DNA of 8,447 nucleotides from an uncultured Erysipelotrichaceae bacterium. GTDB lineage: Bacteria > Bacillota_I > Bacilli_A > Erysipelotrichales > Erysipelotrichaceae. The position numbers and the translations under genes were made by a program. The notes under the pieces were generated by a model that had not been told where the DNA came from, did not search any database, and was given only the letters and a program-made list of their open reading frames with translations. Each line of letters begins with the position of its first letter. Position 1 is the stretch's first letter. The stretch is from the NCBI GenBank assembly GCA_902795905.1, contig CADBMY010000056.1:1-8447 (forward strand), given 5' to 3'. This document shows, piece by piece, positions 1-6,000 of the stretch.

Positions 1-3000
1 ACGCCTGAAAACCACCGAGAGAAAACTCATACCATCCGTTCACCGGGGCGATAAACTTGATGGCCTGTCTTGTCCCCGCCAGCGTGACCTCATTCTCGAT
101 GGACAGCAGAGTCGCCGCCTTCGCGGTCTCCGTCACGGTGATGGAACCCTGCACGGCATGATCGCTGTGGCAGCCTGTGCCGATATAGACGGTCTGGCTT
201 TCATTCAGGGCAAAGTAAGCATAGCTCCTGCCGTCCCCGCTGATTTCAGCCGGGACAAAGAAAGGTCGGATCTCATTGCCGCTTGAATTCTTAATGCTGA
301 GATAATCCAGATTGCTGCCGCTGACGGTGTAATATGTATAGCCCGTAGCATCGAAGCAGAAAACCCGATGCGTATTCTTTGGAACCATCTGCCATTTTCC
401 TTCCTGGAGGGGCGGGATCTCTCCCTCGGTCGCATCGGCGGTGGTGAACCTGTGTATTACCTCTTCTTCCGCAACGACTTCACCAAAGCCGCCGTACTCG
501 GAGATGCGGCAGAGAATCGCTCTGTAGTAATAGGTTGTTCCCGGAACCAGGGTGCAGAGATCGTGATTCCGGAAGTTCAGAGTCTGTGCTTCGGACTCCA
601 CATTCCATCCCCAGATGGAGCTGTTATCCTCAGGGAAGCTCTCTTCGGTACTGTATTTGATACCCCAGACACAGTCGCCAGCCGCAGCAGTGGCTTCGGT
701 AACACTCAAGCCTACCCGCAGTTGTGCTGAAGTTGCGGTAATATCCCAGACTTCCTCACTGATGATAGCGTCTTCCTGCTGCTCGTTCAGATGGATCTCC
801 GCTTCTGATGCAAAATCGCTTTCAAAGTTCAACTTATAGACCACTCCCTGCTCCAGCAGGACTGTGATCTTATTATCGCCTTCACTCAGAGGCCGGTTGC
901 TGATCGGAGAATCGCTGATGCTGATCCATCCTGTGCATTCTTCCGGAACCGTCACCGTCATCGTGTAGATGCCGGATTCCTCCACCATGAACTGCATAGG
1001 CATCGTGTTGTTGGCATAGAAGCTGTCGCCATAGCGGTAGACCGCCACGACCCCTTCGACAATACGATAGCCGGTCGACCACTGGTCTTCCCAGAGTGTA
1101 GAGAGTGTGTAATCGGTAAAGCCATAGAGTTCGCTCTCCGGGTTCCCATGTTCGATCTGGACTCTGCCGTCGCCCTCGTATTCACCGTCAGGTCCCAGGC
1201 TCAGGACAGAATTGTTTCCGTTCTCCGTCTGCAGATCGATGCAGCCGTAGTTGTAAAGCTTCCCATTCACAGTCATCGTCGCGCCATGCAGGCAGAGATA
1301 GCCGTTCATCATCAGCGTGTTGCCCTGCTCAATGGTGATACTTCCATGGTCACCTTCGTTATTGACAACATGCCAATCGATATTCCTATCCATGATGAAG
1401 CCGTTTGAGGGCGTCCATTCGTAAGAAATATTAATGGTTTTGCCGAAGTGGGCGTCCTGTCCCTCGGGCAGGCTCACGTCGCTTAGTTCTCCGAGAGCAC
1501 TCTGCAGTTCTTCATCGCTTTGAACTTCACGGTAGATCCAGATGCTGGAGGACTCGTCTGTGAATCCGATGTCAGCGTGGCTGGTCATCCGGTTCCAGGC
1601 CATCACGGAGACATCGAGGTTGACATCTCTTCCGAGACTGAACACGGCTGTTTCACCACGGACGATGCTTTCCAGAATAGTGCCGTGGGCTCTGTCGCCG
1701 AAGCGCAGCGTTCCGCCGTCTTCGACCACAACACCCTTCATGCCGATAAAGCCGTTGACTGTCAGGGTCACGCCCGCCGGCACCGTGATCACCGCATTCC
1801 AGGCGTCCACATGCATATGCTCAGGGATCGTCAGGTTCTCCTCTATCGTAAGCGAAGCCAGATCCTCCAGGTTGTACCATTCCGCTCCGGAACTGCAGGC
1901 GGCTTTCAGCGAGTCAAACGCACCGGCTGTATAGGTATAGCAGGTCCAATATCCGTTACTCCATCTCTCCTGCAGGGAGCTGACGTCAAAGCCCTGCAGA
2001 CAGCTCGTTTCGTGTACTCTGATCTCGCCCAGGCCGGAATACGTTCCCGAACTGCCAAGAACAGCGGTACCCATGCTTCCGTTATTGTTGTCCTGTTCAA
2101 GTTCGAGCCAGCCGTTATTGGTCAGATTGCCGTTGATATTCAGCACAGTGCCCCGTAATTTCAGGCCGCCTTCTATCGTCAGGGCAGCCTTCGGCGCGAC
2201 GGTCATACTGCCGCCGTCTGCAAACTCATATACTGCGTTCTGCGGGATTACTTCTGTGCTGCCAACCGGCAAGGTATGGGAGAAGCCGATGTTGATCCAG
2301 TACGTGACATGGTCTTCTTGCTCCCCAATGCTCTGCCTAGCTGTGCTGAGTTCCCCGGCGCTGTACACATCCTTGTTCAGATTCAGATAGCAGTCCGTAC
2401 CGAAGCTGACATGTGCTTTCACATCCGGGGTCCAGCTGTCCACGGGTATGCTTGCGCCGCCGTTGCCGCTCAGATTCAGAACAGCATCATTTGTTGTAAA
2501 CAGGATTCCCTTCTGATAGAGATCACCGCCCTGCACGTCCACAGTGCCGCCGATCTCAATGGAATCGCCGCTCATACTGCCGAGAACCGTCAGGGTCACA
2601 TTCTGCGGAATCACCAGAGTAGTGTCCCAGAAGTCCACATGCATGTTCTGTGGGATTGTCAGATCCTCGGTTATTTCGAAGCGTTTCAGATCTCTCAGGT
2701 TGAAATAGCTCTCGCCGTTGGCGATGGCAGTCTTCAGGTCCTCGAGTATGGCATTCTTATCGACATAGTGGCCCGTGATCTTTGCGCCTACCCCGGCAGA
2801 ATAATCACCTGAGAACCGGATCCAGATAGTATCACCCTGGTTCAGCTCCAGATTGAAGGTGGAGCCTTTGAATCGCCATTGGCCGTCGTTGGGTTCGTCG
2901 TTGAGTATATATCCCAACCTGAAGGCGTCGTTGTCAATCAAAAACCGGTGCAGGCCATCCTGCTGTGCAGTATAGGACAGTACAATGTAAGGTACGATCG

Positions 3001-6000
3001 TGGCGCTCTCGCCGCTCTCCAGGGCCGGGAGCACACCAAGGCCGTCCTTCACCTCAACGGTGCAGGCGTTACCGCTGCCATTACTGCCCATCCGGGGGTT
3101 GTTTGCCGTAATATAGACTTTCTGACGCTGTTTGACCCAGGTGCCCAGGATGAGAGTCTCCCCGGGATTGCCGTTACAGCCGCCGGATTCTCCGCCATCC
3201 ACAGCATAGCTCAAAGAAGTTGCACCGGTGCTGCGGAAGGCAAGCATACCGGCGCTCTCCGCTTCGTAGTAGAAGAGGTTCTGTCCGCCAGTTATGAACT
3301 CCGCGAGGTTATCCTTCGTGAGCTGGGTATAGCCGTTCAGGTTGTCAATGATGTTAAGCTGATAGACCGTGCTGCCAGTCTTGAGGATGTTTCCGTTGGA
3401 ATTATTAACCAGGATCGCCCGATACCAGAAACTCTGGCCGGGATAGTAATTCGAGAAGGTCACCGTCAGCTTTTCATTGTTTGCGATGGCATGGGCCGGC
3501 ATATAACGCATCTGGCCTCTGGTCTCGGTGAACGCACTGTCTGCTGCCAGCTCAATGCCGACGGCATAGCCGTTCTCGGCCGTTGCCTCGGTGACGCTGT
3601 AGGTAAAGGTGAAGGTTGCACTGTGGTTAGTTACATTGGTAGCCTTCGCCACAGCTACGCTATCCGCTGTAGGCGGGGTAATCTTGGTTACGATGACGCT
3701 GAGTCTGCCCCTTGACTGATCATAGCTCGGGCGGAGATAGGTCGTCTCACCTGCAGCCAGCTTTTCTGTGAAACTGCCGGGATAGTTTTCCCAAATACCG
3801 GTTTCTGTATTGATTTTCTGCAGTGCATATTGCGTATTCGTCGGGCTATATGCGAATTTATAGTATCCGGCAGCCGCAGCGGTATAGCGCACAGTGGCAT
3901 TGCTGTCCACTGCCGTTGCTCTAGCCAGAGGAAGAGCCGGAACAGCGTCTTCCGCTGTCGTTATACGAATGCTTCCGTTTGTATCATATACATAAACAGA
4001 TATATAGGTTTTCTCATTTTCCTGCGCATAGAAGGACGCACAGACAGCCGCAGCGCTGTTCTCCCGGTAGGCGCTGCCGATACGGTCTCCGTTTTCACGA
4101 TAGATATCAATGCTGTTGACGTTTCCGGAAATGGCATATAATCCTGCCGACGGAGCAATAAAGAGGAACTTGTTCGTCTCGTACTGGATAGCTTCTGCTG
4201 TTTCGCCAAACGTCAAGGGGGTAAAGTCCGCATCACTGCCGGGTGCGGTAAAGCTCAGAATCGTTTCACCCTCGGCTACGATATCCATGCTTTCAAAATA
4301 TCCTTCGGCTTCGTTGTATAAACCGTTCTGAAGGATAGCCTTGACATAATAGGTAGCCCCGGGAACCAGGTTTCCGCTCCAGATATAAAAGTTTATCTCT
4401 TCACCGTTGTATCGCTCATTGACCGGCATACCGCCATACTGGCTGTTGTAGGCATTTTCCGTCCAGGCAAAATCATCTCGGTTGCTGATCCGGACACCAT
4501 AAGTATACCAGTTATCCGCGAACTCTGCCGTGGTGTTGACGCGCAGCGTCGCAATCATCTGGCCGTCAGAGCCTGTATGAAGGTCCACCAGTTCTACAGA
4601 TGTTTCATCCGCAGCCTCACCTGCAAAGCGGTAGACCGTCTCATTGTCATTTTCCGATACTACCGTCAGGCTGTTCGCATCAAATCCAGGGAGATAGTTC
4701 AAGGGAGCTTCAGAAGTCCCGACCCGGATTTCACCCATTCCTTCATAGTTTCCGCCGGAAAGGATGAGCCGGGAAACCGTTCCGGTGTTTACCTGAATGC
4801 CAAGGCGAATTTCTCCTCTGTTTACGAGGGTGCCCTTGACGATCGTGTCACTGCTGAAAGCATAGAGCGTGCTGCCTTCGCTGATGGTCAGAGTTGCGCC
4901 GTCAGCTACCGTAAAGGTGGCACTGTCCCAGACACAGTCCGTGTGCAGCGTGATATGTGCCGGAATGGTCAGCTCGCCGTTCACCGTGACCGGAGCCTGC
5001 GCCTGCAGGTCATGGCGATAGCGACTGTCATAGAGGATATCCGCCGCCTGTATATCGGCAATGACACTCTCCATATCGCTCTGGCTGTAGACGCTGTAGC
5101 CCAGGACAACCTCGTGCGCGCCGGTGCCAAATTCAATATGCGGAACCAGGTATCTGAAGTAGTTGCTGTAATTCTTTGTTACGCTGCCTCCTGCCAGTTC
5201 GATAAAGGCATTCGGATTCTGTATGCTCAGTAAACCTTCGCCGTTCCTGCCGAAGGCAAGATGGGTTCCGACCCTGAGGACATTGTCTTCGCCGCCGTTG
5301 ACAATAACGGCTCCGTTCACGGTCAGAACACTTCCGTTTAACTGGCCCTGAACTTCAAGCGTCATATTCTCCGGTACGATGATCTCTGTGCCTCGGAAAT
5401 CCACCTGTACATTCTCGGGAATTGTCAGACTGCTATCCAGTGTCACAGTTCCCTTGTTGCTCAGGTCGAAATAGGTTTCCCCATTCGCAATAGCTTCCCT
5501 CAGTTCAGAAAGGATCGCAGCCGGATCAAACTGCTCGACAGAGAGCTCAGCACTGGCTGCTCCTCCGTAGCTTGCAAAAACGCGAAGCCATACGGTATCA
5601 CCGGTGTGCAATTCCTGATTGAACTGATTATCAATCGGACGGAGCGTATGATCTGTTCCTGCAAACTGAATAAAGTAGTCTTCACTGCTCAGCGCGAAAT
5701 GGTAAACGCCGTCCTTCTGTGCCGTAAAGGAGAAGATTGCACTGTTGTAGGGTGTTATGGTTATTCTTTCACCCTCTGTCAGGGAAGGCAGGACGCCCAG
5801 CGCATCCGTGATAATAATGTTTCGGGTACTACTGTCGCTTCCGTTAAAGAAGGTGTGGAGGTAGAGTATCTGTCCGGCTTCCACCCAGGCGCCCAGGAGT
5901 CGATCCCCCTGATTACGGTCGCCCGCACCGTCACGGTTACCGTCCGGAATAGAATAGTGGAGCTCATTGATATTGTTTGCCTGAACGGCAAGCATCTCAT

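Larger units (their letters stand above)
1928..4603 (-). repeat. Long unit 2: modules A3-B3-C3-D3-E3-F3-G3 (residues 1282-2173)
   Basis: Second full copy of the seven-module unit, with the same module order as unit 1 and only small length differences. It is joined to unit 1 by a short acidic stretch (residues 1275-1281). Shared anchors include SNRDDF, LVPGATYYVKAIL, GSDADFTP, YPGSFT, AGETTYL, FTFTYSVTEATAENGY, LNGYTQLTKD, LFYYEAE, LGVLP and IANGESYFNL. It is followed directly by an additional G module instead of a new A module. Confidence 0.88.

Noticed and set aside
1520..2158. 212-codon plus-strand ORF and a further one at 4577-5233 (218 codons)
   Set aside because: Both are opposite G modules in the codon-aligned antisense frame; neither has a recognisable domain or its own regulatory context.
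2879..3715. 278-codon ORF on the plus strand
   Set aside because: It lies exactly codon-opposite modules D3 to F3 of the real frame, shows no recognisable domain and has a low-complexity shadow-type composition; the repeat structure explains its resemblance to the ORF at 5606-6466.
4625..5530. G2 as a pectate lyase or glycosidase
   Set aside because: The short-strand pattern resembles a beta-helix, but I could not find a convincing catalytic Asp/Arg/Lys arrangement shared by the three G copies, so an enzyme call is not supported.
5771..5791. Sortase-like LPXTG resemblance in LPSLTEG (and LPALESG at 3011-3031)
   Set aside because: Spacing is wrong for LPXTG, no hydrophobic segment or positive tail follows, and both lie inside the repeated F module.
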